Shown here in pieces: positions 33,263 through 44,841 of a stretch of DNA of 64,000 nt. The notes under the pieces were generated by a model. That model did not search any database, was not told the DNA's origin, and saw nothing but the letters and a program-made list of their open reading frames with translations. This DNA comes from Mantis religiosa (Eukaryota; Arthropoda; Insecta; Mantodea; Mantidae): contig CM060953.1 of the NCBI GenBank assembly GCA_030765055.1, positions 188,775,782-188,839,781 of the forward strand. The letters run 5' to 3'. How positions within the stretch are numbered: the stretch's first letter is position 1; every line of letters starts with the position of its first letter. A program made the translations under genes and the position numbers.

Positions 33263-33433
33263 TAATAAGTGCAGCAAGTATGTTTTGCGGCTATGTTAGG
33301 CAACGTTGAATACTTGTGTGCTAGGTGCTACGATATTGCAGGCTGCTTTGAGTGACAGAAATGAGGTTTATAAGTGTATTTTTATACTATATACTGTGGT
33401 ATTCAAAGTTTTATGTTGAAACACATGTGTTTG

Positions 33434-34183
33434 CTAAGGGAAGTTGTCAATTTCACATTTGGCTATCGAATATACACTCCTGGAAATTGAAATAAGAACG
33501 ATGGGTTCGATGACGGTTTGGATGTACCGTGCACTATTCAGTGTCCCCTCGACGATCACCAGAGGTGTACGGCCAGTGTAGGAGATCGCTCTCCACACCA
33601 TGATGCCGGGTGTTGGCCCTGTGTGCCTCGGTCGTATGCAGTCCTGATTGTGGCGCTCACCTGCACGGCGCCAAACACGCATACGACCATCATTGGCACC
33701 AAGGCAGAAGCGACTCTCATCGCTGAAGACGACACGTCTCCATTCGTCCCTCCATTCGCGCCTGTCGCGACACCCCTGGAGGCGGGCTGAACGATGTTGG
33801 GGCGTGAGCGGAAGAAGGCCTAACGGTGCGCGGGACCGTAGCCCAGCTTCATGGAGACGGTTGCGAATGGTCCTCGCCGATACCCCAGGAGCAACAGTGT
33901 CCCTAATTTGCTGGGAAGTGGCGGTGCGGTCCCATACGGCACTGCGTAGGATCCCAGGGTTTTGGCGTGCATCCGTGCGTCGCTGCGATCCGCTCCCAGG
34001 TCGACGGGCACGTGCACCTTCCGCCAACCACTGGCGACAGCATCGATGTATTGTGGAGACCTCACGCCCTACGTGTTGAGAAATTCGGAGGTACGTCCAC
34101 CCGGCCTCCCGCATGCCCACTATACGCCCTCGCTCAAAGTACGTCAACTGCACATACGGTTCACGTCCACGCTGTCGCGGCAT
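33434..34183 (-). pseudogene. Tc1-like transposase, C-terminally truncated but open
   Basis: Start chosen at MPRQRGREPYVQLTYFERGR (34183), just upstream of the helix-turn-helix (GWTYLRISQHVGREVSTIHR). Then come a second DNA-binding region (TSQQIRDTVAPGVSARTIRN) and the linker, VVFSDESRFCLGANDGRMRV (first catalytic Asp) and PGIMVWRAISYTGRTPLVI. After IQTVIEPIV the frame leaves the gene and reads terminal-repeat and flanking DNA to a stop at 33434. The second Asp and the Glu are missing. About 240 genuine residues remain of the usual 340. A DNA-binding-only product is conceivable, but nothing shows expression. Confidence 0.85.
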
Positions 34184-34427
34184 GCTACCAGTGTTAAAGA
34201 CTGCGATGGGGCTCCGTATGCCACGGCAAACTGGCTGACACTTACGGCGGCGGTGCCCAAACGCTGCGCAGCTAGCGCCATTCGACGGCCAACACCGCGG
34301 TTCCTGGTGTGTCCTATGTGCCGTGCGTGTGATCTTTGCTTGTACAGCCCTCTCGCAGTGTCCGGAGCAAGTATGGTGGGTCTGACATACCGGCGTCAAT
34401 GTGTTCTTATTTCCATTTCCAGGAGTG
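33475..34427 (-). mobile_element. Tc1-like element, GC-rich, 3' third deleted
   Basis: Ends CACTCCTGGAAATTGAAATA and (inverted) CACTCCTGGAAATGGAAATA, with TA outside (33473-33474 and 34428-34429). Base composition is far more GC-rich than the neighbourhood. The deletion joins the gene directly to the terminal repeat at about 33498. I recall near-identical Tc1 sequences from many arthropod genomes, which would fit horizontal transfer; that needs a database search. Confidence 0.9.
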
Positions 34428-34689
34428 TACTTGGATTTATTTTTAGGCTTAAAATGTTCATTTTACCATGTAATTTTTCAGACAAAGGTAAAATTATATA
34501 CTGGTATACAGTATAAATAATATTAAATTAACTGGTATACGTACAAATTTGTTGACTATTTCAAAAAGGGCAAAAAAGCTGCACTAGTTAAAATGACGGG
34601 TTGGTCCTTCTCGGTAGACCATACTCGCCGGTCCTTGTAGTGTTAAAATAACTCCATGACTCCACTAATTACTGAGTGACCTAGGTATA

Positions 34690-35903
34690 TTCTCCATGTA
34701 ACCCACCCATTTCTCGCATCTTCTAAACACAGAACATCTGTCAATAACGTTTGGAGAACAGCCGCCGCTTACTGAATACAAACAACAAAAGCAGTTTGAT
34801 ATGAAAAATGCTTGAAAGCCGCTGTCGCTGTCACTGCAGTGAAGATAATTGGATACGGACTTAAATGTCTAGTCAAAAACATCAATGATTAGCTCACAAC
34901 AATAGCCTCATCACATAAAGGAGTTGCTTGAGTTTCATTTGTTTCCATATGTTAATCTTCCGGCTTTATGGTATGAAGCACAGCTAGAATGAATGTTATC
35001 TTCTTTTCAGGGGATTAAAAACAGCCCCTAGCAGCAGTGAGAGGAAGGGATTTCAGAGCTCAAATGTTGCACTGTGCGAGATTTCGTTATTCAAATGTTT
35101 TTACTTAAATGGGACTGCTGAAAGAGGGAGTGCTACTGTGAATTGTTTATAAATGCAATTGTCTACTCCGAATTCCTCACGCTCATTAAAACTTCTGCCT
35201 GTACGCTGGCGTTATTTACAGCATACAATTAAGTGATTTAGCTCTCGTTTTTGCAGATTATGGACACGCGCACGTGCAGAAAAGAGTAACGGATTCTAGA
35301 GAGTGTCAAAGGTTATGGCATACCTCTCACGCAGGCGCAGTATCTGCCAGCCTTAAAAAGCAGTGTTCGAATAATATCGGAGGGCATTTACTAATATTTA
35401 ACCCATAATTAACTACTTTAAAACTACACAATGTTATTCACTTTATCTTTTGTGAGCCAAATTCAAACCTGGTAGGTTTATTGAGATTGAAGTTTGATCA
35501 GTAAGAATAGTAGGAAACAAAGACCTAATAAAATCATCCATACATTTTATTTCTCTGCAGAATATCTTAAGCAAGGGAAATAAATGTTCATTCCATCCCA
35601 ACATTTAATTTCGAGATTAACCTAATGTATATTTTCTAAAGGCATCTAAGTCGAAAGAAATACATTTTTAGGTAAAGGTCTGTGTGCATTTGTTTTATGA
35701 ACCTGTTTGAAAAAATGTAAAAATAAATTAGATATTAAACCTGGTATTTAAGTTCTCTAGCTTCCAAGTAAACAACATGAGGGTTTTTTAAGTAAATCTC
35801 CTCACATTGGAGTACTTTTCACATTGAAGATTTTAATTTTCTCAAAAAATAGTCCCAATTATTTAGATTCAGATACCATATGTTGACATTTTAAAGGATA
35901 ATG
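34690..35903. other. Unrecognised AT-rich stretch
   Basis: Follows the last recognisable mariner-D text. No gene, repeat or terminal structure visible. Confidence 0.4.
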
Positions 35904-35905
35904 TA

Positions 35906-38900
35906 GGAGGGTGGTGTGAAAAGTTTCCGACCTCAACATGAACATGGCAGCAATCGGAATAAAAGCTAGTAAATTTCGTTGCTCATCTGTTGACAGCTAC
36001 TCGCCAAAGTTTCAGCCAATTTAGACGTTCAGTTGTTATGTAACAGTCATTTGAGTGAGTTGATGTGAATGTTTTTATCAAAATGGACAAAATCAAGTAT
36101 CGAGCTGTCATCAAATATTTGTTTTTGAAAGGCAATAGGACTAAAAAAATCAAAGATGAGTTGGATTCTGTGTATAGGGACTCTGCACAATGATTTACCG
36201 CAGTGAAATTTTGGGCAGCAGTACTTAAACGTGACCGTAAGAGTTTGGGAGACGATGAACCTTCGCGACGTCCAAAACCGCAACTACTGACGAAGAAAAT
36301 GCCAATGTTCACAAAATGGTGCTGGATTACCACTGAATTAAAGTGAGGAAGATATTAGAGGCTATGAACGTGTCAAAAGAATATGTTTGTTACATATTAA
36401 ATCAACATTTAGGCATCAGAAGGCTGTCCGCGCTTTGGGTGCCGCGTTTACTCATGTTAGACCAAAAACGTGTTCGAATGAACATTTCCAACGCTCTGTT
36501 GGCACAGTTTAGGCGGAATAAATACAAGTTTTGCCGTCGATTATTTACTGTATATGAAATTTGGATATCCCACTATACGGCCGAAACAAAATACAGTCGT
36601 GACAGTGCACTGCAAAGGGGAAACCGGCTCCAAAAAGAGAGCAAAAGCTGCTTTTTTAGCTGGGAAGGTGATGGTAACTGTTTTTTAGGGATACTCATGG
36701 AGTTACTTTAATTGGTTAACTTCAAAAAGGAAAAACCATTACAGGGGCATAATACGCATCACTACTTGACAAGCAGAAGGCAGAACTCGTAGAAAAACGG
36801 CCACATTTGCAGAAAAAGAAAATACCGTTTCACCAAGACAACTCACCGTCTCACAGTTCAGCGGTTGCAATTATGAAAATCTACGAATTACGGTTTGAAC
36901 TGCTTGACTCACCACATCCAGCCCCAAGTGACTTCTTTTTGTTCCCTGATCTGAAAATTGCACTCGGAGGACAGAGATTTTCGTCGAATTAAGAGGCAAT
37001 CACCTTCGTGAACAACCGTTTTCAGAGAAAACGCCGAGTACAATTTGGACGGTTTACAGAGATGGGAGCATCGCTAGGAGAAGTGTGTAGAGTTACAAGA
37101 AGACTATGTCGAAAAACGCCGAGTACTCTTTGGACCGGTTACAGAGATGAGAGCATCGCTGGGAGAAGTGTGTAGAGTTACAAGGAGACTATGTTGAAAA
37201 ACGTCGAGTACTATTTGGACGGGTTATAGAGATGGGAACATCGCTGGGAGAAGTGTGTAGAGTTACAAGGAGACTATGTTGAAAAAAGCCGAGTACTATT
37301 TGGACGGGTTATAGAGCTGAGAGCATCGCTGGGAGAAGTGTGTAGAGTTACCAGGAGACTATGTTAAAAACACCGAGTACTATTTGGACGGGTTACAGAG
37401 ATGAGAGCATCGCTGGGAGAAGTGTGTAGAGTTACAAGGAGACTATGTTGAAAAACGTCGAGTACTATTTGGACGGGTTATAGAGATGGGAACATCGCTG
37501 GGAGAAGTGTGTAGAGTTACAAGGAGACTATGTTGAAAAAAGCCGAGTACTATTTGGACGGGTTATAGAGCTGAGAGCATCGCTGGGAGAAGTGTGTAGA
37601 GTTACCAGGAGACTATGTTGAAAAACACCGAGTACTATTTGGACGGGTTACAGAGATGAGAGCATCGCTGGGAGAAGTGTGTAGAGTTACAAGGAGACTA
37701 TGTTGAAAAACGTCGAGTACTATTTGGACGGGTTATAGAGATGGGAACATCGCTGAGAGAAGTGTATAGAGTTACAAGGAGACTATGTTGAAAAAAGCCG
37801 AGTACTATTTGGACGGGTTACAGAGATGAGAGCATCACTGGGAGAAGTGTTTAGAGTTACAAGGAGACTATGTTGAAAAACGTCGAGTACTATTTGGACG
37901 GGTTATAGAGATGGGAACATCGCTGAGAGAAGTGTATACAGTTACAAGGAGACTATGTTGAAAAACGCCGAGTACTATTTGGGCGGGTTACGGAGATGAG
38001 AGCATCGCTGGGAGAAGTGCGTAGAGTTACAAGGAGACTATGTTGAAAAACGTCGAGTACTATTTGGACGTGTTACAGAGATGGGAGCATCGCTAGGAGA
38101 AGTGTATAGAGCTACAAGGAGACTATGTTGAAAAACGCCGAGTACTATTTGGGCGGGTTACGGAGATGAGAGCATCGCTGGGAGAAGTGTGTAGAGTTAC
38201 AAGGAGACTATGTTGAAAAACGTCGAGTACTATTTGGACGGGTTATAGAGATGGGAACATCGCTGGGAGAAGTGTGTAGAGTTACAAGGAGACTATGTTG
38301 AAAAACGCCGAGTACTACTTGGACGGGTTATAGAGATGGGAAAATCGCTGAGAGAAGTGTGTAGAGTTACAAGGAGACTATGTTTAAAAACGCCGAGTAC
38401 TATTTGGGCGAGTTACGGAGATGAGAGTATCGCTTGGAGAAGTGTGTAGAGTTACAATGAGACTATGTTGAAAAACGTCGAGTACTATTTGGACGGGTTA
38501 TAGAGATGGGAACATCGCTGGGAGAAGTGTGTAGAGTTACAAGGGGGCTATGTTGAAAAACGCCGAGTACTATTTGGACGGGTTACAGAGATGGGAGCAT
38601 CGCTAGGAGAAGTGTGTAGAGTTACAAGGAGGCTATGTTGAAAAACGGCGGGTACTATTTGGACGGGTTATAGAGATGGGAACATCGCTGGGAGAAGTGT
38701 GTAGAGTTACAAGGAGGCTATGTTGAAAAACGCCGAGTACTATTTGGACGGGTTACAGAGATGGGAGCATCGCTAGGAGAAGTGTGTAGAGTTACAAGGA
38801 GGCTATGTTGAAAAACGCCGAGTACTATTTGGACGGGTTATAGAGATGGGAACATCGCTGGGAGAAGTGTGTAGAGTTACATGGAGGCTATGTTGAAAAA

Positions 38901-39128
38901 GCTGAGTACTATTTGGACGGGTTACGGAGATGGGAGCATCGCTGGGAGAAGTGTGTAGAGTTACAAGAAGACTATGTTGAAAGACGCCGAGTACTGTTCG
39001 GACGGGTTACAGAGATGGGAGCCTCGCTAGCAGAAGTGTGTATAGTTACAAGAAGACTGTTGAGAAAAGAGTATTCTGAAAGTGTCTTGTATATTTATTA
39101 GGCCGGAAACTTTTCAGACTACCTATGT
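35906..39128 (+). mobile_element. mariner-D copy 2, complete termini, containing its own 85-bp array
   Basis: TA at 35904-35905 and 39129-39130. The termini share GTGTGAAAAGTTTCCGACC (left) and GTCTGAAAAGTTTCCGGCC (right, inverted). The transposase starts at 36084 (MDKIKYRAVIKYLFLKG) and continues with RRLSALWVPRLLMLDQKRV, LFTVYEIWISHYTAETKY (the first catalytic region reads VYEIW, so Asp is lost), IPFHQDNSPSHSSAVAIMK (second Asp kept) and APSDFFLFPDLKIALGGQR (third Asp kept). Several frameshifts and stops are present. From 37030 the C-terminal codons repeat 24 times before the true end and right terminus. At 3.2 kb it is about 2.5 times normal mariner size. Confidence 0.9.
37030..39071 (+). 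repeat. 85-bp tandem array, 24 units, inside mariner-D
   Basis: 'gagtac' within '(a/c)gccgagtactatttggac' recurs from 37036 to 38989 at 85-bp steps (23 intervals, about 1-2 bp lost in total). Early units follow a trimer pattern (gtcgag+gggaac / agccgag+gctgagagc / caccgag+gatgagagc, repeated); later units mostly alternate as dimers (gtcgag+gggaac / gccgag+gggcgggttacgg). Units encode the mariner last helix EYYLDGLQRWEHRWEKCVE in the plus direction. The monomer is the reverse complement of the one at 26661. Confidence 0.95.
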
Positions 39129-39130
39129 AT

Positions 39131-40484
39131 ATCTGGAAATTCCCGGGAACGGTCTCTGAACTCTGTTCATTCTGGATGACTTATGCGGAACTGGTACAAA
39201 GTAAAAGACATTAAAATTATTACTATATAACAAATTTAGATCTTGCTGGAGCATATACAGGGTATCTCAATGTGTGAACACCGTCATACAGATTTATTCC
39301 ATATGATTCAATAGCTATGAATGGAAGGTGTAAAATCTATGTTTAGTTTGAAAGTAAATCTGTGCAGATTTGTTGCCTTTTGCTGCTTCTTTCAACTATT
39401 TATCTAAACAAATTTTTCTTGTTGCCTTTATTTCAATATTTATTTATTATTTTATCAATTATTAAGTATTTCCTTCAGGTATATTTTAATTCAGTAATCG
39501 AATATTCTAGCTTTTATGTTGCAGACACATTATAATGCACGCAATTTGCATCAAGTGTACTATGTTTTTTAGATTTGAGCATTTCCTTATTAAAATTGTC
39601 AAATTTTTCACTTTTCTAAAAAGGAGCTAATTAATTATGGTGATTTTCTTTCTGGTTATGCAAATCAAACGGCATTTTGAACCGCCACAAAAGTGCTAGC
39701 AGTTAAAACATCTGACTATCACGTAAACCGATTGTCCCGTTATCATATTGTTAGTATAAGGAAATGGAACAAAACCGCCTCGATAAATGCTTATACGGAT
39801 TAACCTCTAAGCCTTTTAAATATGGTTTATTGACGGTGTAGTGGAGAAAGTAATGTGTACGACCTACAAACATATCTTTAACATAAGTGTTTTGCAGAGA
39901 AAAAATGCACTTTCCGAAAAAAGGCTCATAAGCAATACACCAGAAATAATTTTCGGTGCCAAAGAAATGTATAAAAAATTGAATGTTTTAATAATATTTA
40001 TGAAAAGGAGAAGTCAGCAGCTAAGACTGTTGTGAGGTGATGTTCATGTCTGTAAGTTATTGTTTATGAAATCAAAAAGGGACTTAGAATGAATCCTTAA
40101 ATACCTTTCACAGCTAATATATCCAGAGAAAGTACAATGTGATTACACTGTAATTATACCGGCTTTTTGAGGTAATTGCATAAGTGACTTTATACAATTA
40201 TTTTAAAACAAATTAGAAACATTTATATAACACCATTTTAATTGTATTATAAAAGCCAGTAAAAACGTCCATATAACCTCCAGCAGTGTTGTCTGAAACC
40301 CTGAAAAGCAGGTTGATAGACCGCGGAATATAAAATCATATTTAAAACCACCGCTGGTGAGAGAAACGTTTTTGTGCGTAATATTGTGTGCTTAGCTTTC
40401 ACTTGTTTTAAAGGGTTTTTGGTCTTCTATATTTAAGCGGCGCCACCTCCGGTACATTTATTTTAGATAAAATGTACTATGAAG
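39131..40484. other. Unrecognised AT-rich stretch
   Basis: A 64-codon plus-strand frame (39841-40035) has no recognisable features. Otherwise no repeat or gene. Confidence 0.4.
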
Positions 40485-40645
40485 GAAATGGGTGAAATAA
40501 TGCTCAAATGAGTACAGGGTACATAGTTTTGAGTTATCAGACATTCATCTTTCAGGATAAGGGAAAACATTGAACATTAAGTCATATCGGACGATGAATG
40601 AAGTGATGTTCAAATGAGTACAGGGTATTATTTTGGGTCAACTCA
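40485..40645 (-). mobile_element. SINE-1 core fragment, partly duplicated
   Basis: 'ctcaaatgagtacagggtacat' occurs, then 'gataagggaaaacattgaac' and 'gtcatatcggacgatgaatg', then 'tcaaatgagtacagggta' again. This is about 1.4 copies of the 108-bp core unit seen in the 50285 array, on the minus strand, without head or tail. Confidence 0.7.
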
Positions 40646-42909
40646 GTAGAAAGTTAAATAATATTTCTTATGCAATAGAAGGTTATAAGAATCATTACTG
40701 TCACAACAGATGCTCCTGTAAAGATCCTTTTAGAAGATTGAAGATATTATTGCTTCCTTGCATGCATAATTCTCGATTCTAAAACTCTTTGTATGCAATC
40801 GTGTCTTATTTGCAACAAACAATGTAATTCACAAAATAAACACTAGACAAAAGTATAATATCCATTATCCTAGTGCTAAACTTTCTTGCTTCCAGAAAGG
40901 TGTGTATTATGAAACTATCAAAATAGTTGGTGCACTTCCTAATGTTCTTAAAGAAAAAATTTATAATTTCGGTGCTTTTAAAAAATCTGTTTGAGTGTAC
41001 CTTTGCTCAAAATCTTTTTATTCTGTAGAAGATTATCTGAATGACAAATTATCCTGATAATGCTTCTGTAGCTCTGTAAGTAGTATCTAACTATTCCAAT
41101 GACAAATCATTACTAATAAATCTATGATGCATGTTGAAAGTTTACTTTTAATGTACATGTATTTAATAAATAACAAGAATGCTATCCATTGCAAAAAGTT
41201 TGAGACGTACTGGCATAAGCCAAGTGAAAGCTGAATTAAAAAGTGTTTAATTTTGTATCATATATAATTATCCCTGCTTTTTTCCTTATTGTTATTCATA
41301 TTACCTGTATACTGTATTATGTTAAATTTTCAAGTACGTATATATACTATTAAACTTCATATCTCTGTACATGTTTAATGTTAACAGCCTTTTCTGGCCA
41401 CAAGTGAACCTACTGAACGCAAATCAATCTAATCTAATATACTCGTACTACATATCTGAGGAATTTTAATTATAAATGAGATGCATATCTTGAACTTTCC
41501 CGGAGTAATCTTTTAGGTTCTAATTTTTGTGAGTTACTTCCGCATATGGCAAATATTGATTTTATTAAAACATATTATTAAAAGAAATACGCTATTTTTG
41601 TATAGTTAAGCAGTTTTGTGACTTTCTTTGCTATTGTTTCGAATTTTTTAACACTTTTAAGTTGTTCGCATTTGTTTTTTCCGTATTTCTCATGACTATT
41701 TAATGGAACGGTAGCTAGATTCTGTTACCTAGCAACCAGCTCTCTGAACATTTCACCATCACTTAACTCTACTGCATTCCCTCATTGTCAATGTTTCTAT
41801 GACCAGATATGTAATAAAAGCATAACATAAAGTAAGTAAAGAATACGTATTTGTTAGAATATTTTGTACAGGATTTGGGAAAGGTATGTGAGATGTTTTC
41901 TGATAATGCAATCGATGCTTTGTATCTCGGGTGGCCCCTTCCTCTACATTTTCTACACCTCCGCCTCTACCGAAGTCGACAAAGCACCTTTTGCTGTTCG
42001 GGTCTTCGCATTTCCTTTGTCGATGCCTATTTCTTTGTGGCTTCGGTTTTCAACAAAGGACTAAATCTGCATCTGTGTACCTAAGATGCTTTCAAGGAAG
42101 AAAGCGGATTATAATTCCCTACAGAGCTGTATGATAATGAAATTTTTTTCTTAAGTTACTTTACTCACTATTGAAAACCTTAGTAGTATACCACGTAGCT
42201 ATTAAAACCTTCGCTTCCCTAAGGAAATGTACCTCCTTACGAAGTATTATTTTCTTTTTAAAACAACCACAAACCTCTTGCAAAAACACGGCGTAATTGG
42301 AAGCCAAATTTAAGAAAGGTTATTAATGAAGTAGAATTTCTTCTAGTCGGGGAACCCAAGTTCGATACTGGTGTAGGGGATCTGGTCCGGGGTTCATTTG
42401 TTTGTTGATGTCAATGGACTGCTTGCTATCTTTATGGACAGATACTATTCCTAAGAGGTCAATAAGTTATCTCGCGGCCATGTCGTTAATGTAAGAGTCT
42501 GTAATTTCCACAAAGAGATTCCAGTGCTAAGGAAAGCTTTATATTATTCGAAGTAAACTGAGATTTTCCACTCGATGTTGTAATTAATAGCAAAGAAATT
42601 GAAGCAAAGGAATCTTCTTCCCAGAAGCCCTGGAAAGTGCATTTTGTGTTTGAATGTGCCGATATGTTGTGATAAAAAGTACTCCTCTTCGTAGTTCACT
42701 GACTGCTCGTATATTTTGCACGTGAGTCAGTACAAAATATATCACATCCAAAAGTGCAAACATAACTTCGTAATTTTCTGCGTAAGGGAACACTGAACTA
42801 TGGCACCTTGCTGCTAGCTACAACGTCGGAGTGATAGTTAAAAGATGAAGTTAGACCCCACTCATTATTGTCTTTTAAAATAAACACAAGCGGTACTTCA
42901 AACGCTTTC
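40646..42909. other. Long AT-rich stretch without recognised content
   Basis: The longest part of the window in which I see no mobile element. Overlapping plus-strand frames at 41851-42134 are short and share no feature with known proteins. It may be unique intergenic or intronic sequence. Confidence 0.45.
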
Positions 42910-43320
42910 TGTCGCGAACCCATTATCTACGATAGCGCGGCTTGTGTACACAAAGAGCCGGCAAATAAAGATAGCTGAGATAGAGGACTTACCGGCATAG
43001 ATTAAGTTACGTTTCTGGAATGTGATAGAATAATCGGTTTCTTTATTGCTCTGAAATAGTCTCAAATTTATCAATGAGGAATTTAAGCAGGCGACGACTC
43101 GCCAAAAGTCAGTCGTATGCAGAAAACAGCTGTAGAGTGATGTTGTAACGAGAGCTGATGTAAACAGAACGCTGTTATTGTCAGCGACCTTGGTAGAGTG
43201 TGTGGTGTATGTGACGTAATGTTGTTACGTGAGAATTGAACAATGTATTTCTACGGAAATAAGGAGCAATTTTAATTTCTGCAAATTGGTCTTTTAATTC
43301 TACGAACCCACAAAGTCACA
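42910..43320 (+). mobile_element. LTR-3, 5' LTR of a degraded Ty3/gypsy element
   Basis: The 3' edge is secure: 'tctacgaacccacaaagtcaca' is followed by a primer-binding site. The left edge at TGTCGCGAACCC (42910) is a guess from the TG...CA rule. 'tttctacggaaataagga' near 43249 matches LTR-2. No target duplication can be tested, because the 3' LTR is not present. Confidence 0.65.
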
Positions 43321-43322
43321 AT

Positions 43323-43338
43323 TGGTGTCAGGAAGTGG
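43323..43338 (+). promoter_or_regulatory. Primer-binding site complementary to tRNA-Leu
   Basis: TGGTGTCAGGAAGTGG starts two bases after the LTR. tRNA-Leu 3' ends of the type CCACTCCTGACACCA would pair with this (one extra A). The same site without the extra base follows the LTR at 49167. tRNA identity is from memory of tRNA-Leu acceptor stems. Confidence 0.65.
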
Positions 43339-43499
43339 AACAACGACAATAACACCGAGAAGATGGAATAATTGAAGGCCGAATTAACAACGAGGAAGGA
43401 AGCTGCAAACAGCAACTTGGCCGCGACGATGACGGCGAAGATGACCGACACCAGGAAGAGCAGCGGGAAGAACGAGTAAGGCCCGGCATGGCGAGGGGC

Positions 43500-44841
43500 A
43501 CGTCGACGGCGACATCACGATCCCGTCGGGTGAAGCTGCGCGCCGTCAGCCGGCGTATGGATGACAGCCTCATCACGGAGGGTTGGGTGAGAGGAAAGCC
43601 GTGTCGCGTGCTCGTGAACGCCGGGGGCGCCGTGACCGTCATCAGAGCTGACATGGCCAAGGGTTTGCCGGCAAGGAAGCCGAGCCGGCCATACCAGCTT
43701 GGATGGCATCGGGTGACACCTTGCCTGTGGAGAAGGAGGCACTACTGAAGTTGACCTTTGGACGGAGTGCCGTGCGTCTGTGGGTGTTCGTTGCGAAGGT
43801 GGCTGAGGATGTGATACTAGGATTGGATACCCTCAGTAGCCACGACGCGATGCTGGACGTCGACAGGTAGGTCCTGCGGCTCAATGGAGAAGAGCTCATA
43901 CTCCGGCAACCTGAAGAACGCATGGGAATTTGCAGGGTCATCTTGAAGAAATTCGTGGTGATCCCCCCGAGAAGCGAGGTGGTGGTGACGGTGCGACTGG
44001 AAGGCCAGCGGGCGAAGAACATGATGCTGGATCAGAAGACGCCTGTGTACGGACTGTGTGTAGCCAGAACATTGTAGCCGTGCAGAGAAGAGGTACCAGT
44101 GAGGCTGCTCAACCTGACAGACACCGATAACAGCATCCAGGACGGGACGGAGTAGGGGACGTGCAGGCCCGTGGTCAGCGTGACAGTAATCGACCAGACA
44201 TAGGAGCCGGTGCCGAAGTAACACCTGGGGCCCAGGCTGAAAATCTTATTGGAGAGGGCGGCCGCCACCTGACCGCGGAACAGCTGGAGAAAGTTCGACA
44301 ACTGCTGAGGTTATACCAGCGTGTTTTCAGCCAAGGGGACAGCGATTACGACCGCAGGGACCGCGTTTTCCACCGCATCGACACTGGAGACGCCTGGCCT
44401 ATTCGGCAACCACCTAGACGCATTCTGCTTGCGAAACAAGCGGCGGCACGGGGTATGCTAAAGGAATTGAAATCCAGGGCAGGGATTGAAGAGTCTGAAA
44501 GCCCTTGGTGTTCCGCTATAGTTCTGGTGAAAAAGAACAGCGAGCTACGCTTCTGGGTGGATTACAGGAAGCTGAACGCTGTCACCCGGAAGGTGTGTTT
44601 CCCCTTACCCCGGATTGACGACACCCTGTACACGCTAGCTGGTGCACAGTGTTTCTCGACCCTGGACTTGAAGTCGGGTTACTGGTAGATGGCTCTAGAC
44701 CCGAGAGACAAGGAAAAGACTGCATTTTGGATGGGGCCAAGGGCTTTGGCAGTTCACAGATATGCCCTTTGGCCTCTGCAACGCGCCAGCTACGTTCCAA
44801 CGCCTCATGGAATCAGTAATGAGAGGGTTGACACAAGTCAC
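43500..44841 (+). pseudogene. Ty3/gypsy pol remnant: protease and N-terminal reverse transcriptase
   Basis: Only about 160 bp separates the primer site from protease text, so gag is essentially deleted. The protease region has VLVNAGGAVTVI where an active-site D-T/S-G-A is expected (Asp to Asn). A VILGLDTL motif follows near 43818. After stops, the RT N-terminus is open at 44161-44688, with WCSAIVLVKKNSELRFWVDY, RKLNAVTRK and LPRIDDTLYTLAGA, then LDLKSGYW, and in another frame PFGLCNAPATFQRLM. It stops near 44841, before the YxDD box. RNase H, integrase and the 3' LTR are absent. An old, inactive copy. Confidence 0.8.

Larger units (their letters stand above)
30203..34642 (+). mobile_element. 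piggyBac-like element with TTAA duplication and four later inserts
   Basis: TTAA at 30199-30202 and 34643-34646 flanks terminal repeats CACTAGAAGGACCG and (right, inverted) CACTACAAGGACCG. Subterminal copies of the same motif occur near 30866 and 34590 (ATGACGG nearby). The transposase remnant on the plus strand shows NTYGPPFFRNKMGRNIF and ILWFMPFDDKDTRS. After a frameshift it gives NITVDEQLF (first Asp kept) and ISNKPDTFGLKFWLG, then PTGVPLAAHVAIRLIQP. In the second catalytic region 'NITCPNF' replaces the expected TTDNFF, so that Asp is lost. Inside lie solo LTRs at 30315 and 31737, a mariner-A at 32332 and a Tc1 at 33475, which together make up over half its length. Confidence 0.82.
26620..34685 (-). 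mobile_element. mariner-D copy 1 with giant C-terminal array, split by piggyBac
   Basis: TA (26618-26619) precedes the terminus CGAAGGGAGTCTTAAAAGT. Moving into the element come the 85-bp array (26661-29893) and then minus-strand coding text: ITFVHNYFAEVNAEYYLDG, ARLKITLGGQRFSSNEE, a degraded catalytic block (LFLQENAASHTSAVAM with Asp to Glu, then LDHSPSFPDLALSVF with the third Asp lost) and KKLDDLKA. At 30199 a TTAA is followed by a 4.4-kb piggyBac. Beyond it (34647 onward) the mariner resumes with 'catggagttattt', matching the same stretch of the sister copy near 36697. The rest of the 5' half is not recognisable. Inactive. Confidence 0.8.

Noticed and set aside
33518..34516. Several plus-strand frames of 76-184 codons
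   Set aside because: They are antisense shadows of the GC-rich Tc1 transposase gene on the minus strand.
41851..42134. Cluster of three overlapping short plus-strand frames
   Set aside because: Three frames open over the same 200 bp is a base-composition effect; no protein resemblance.
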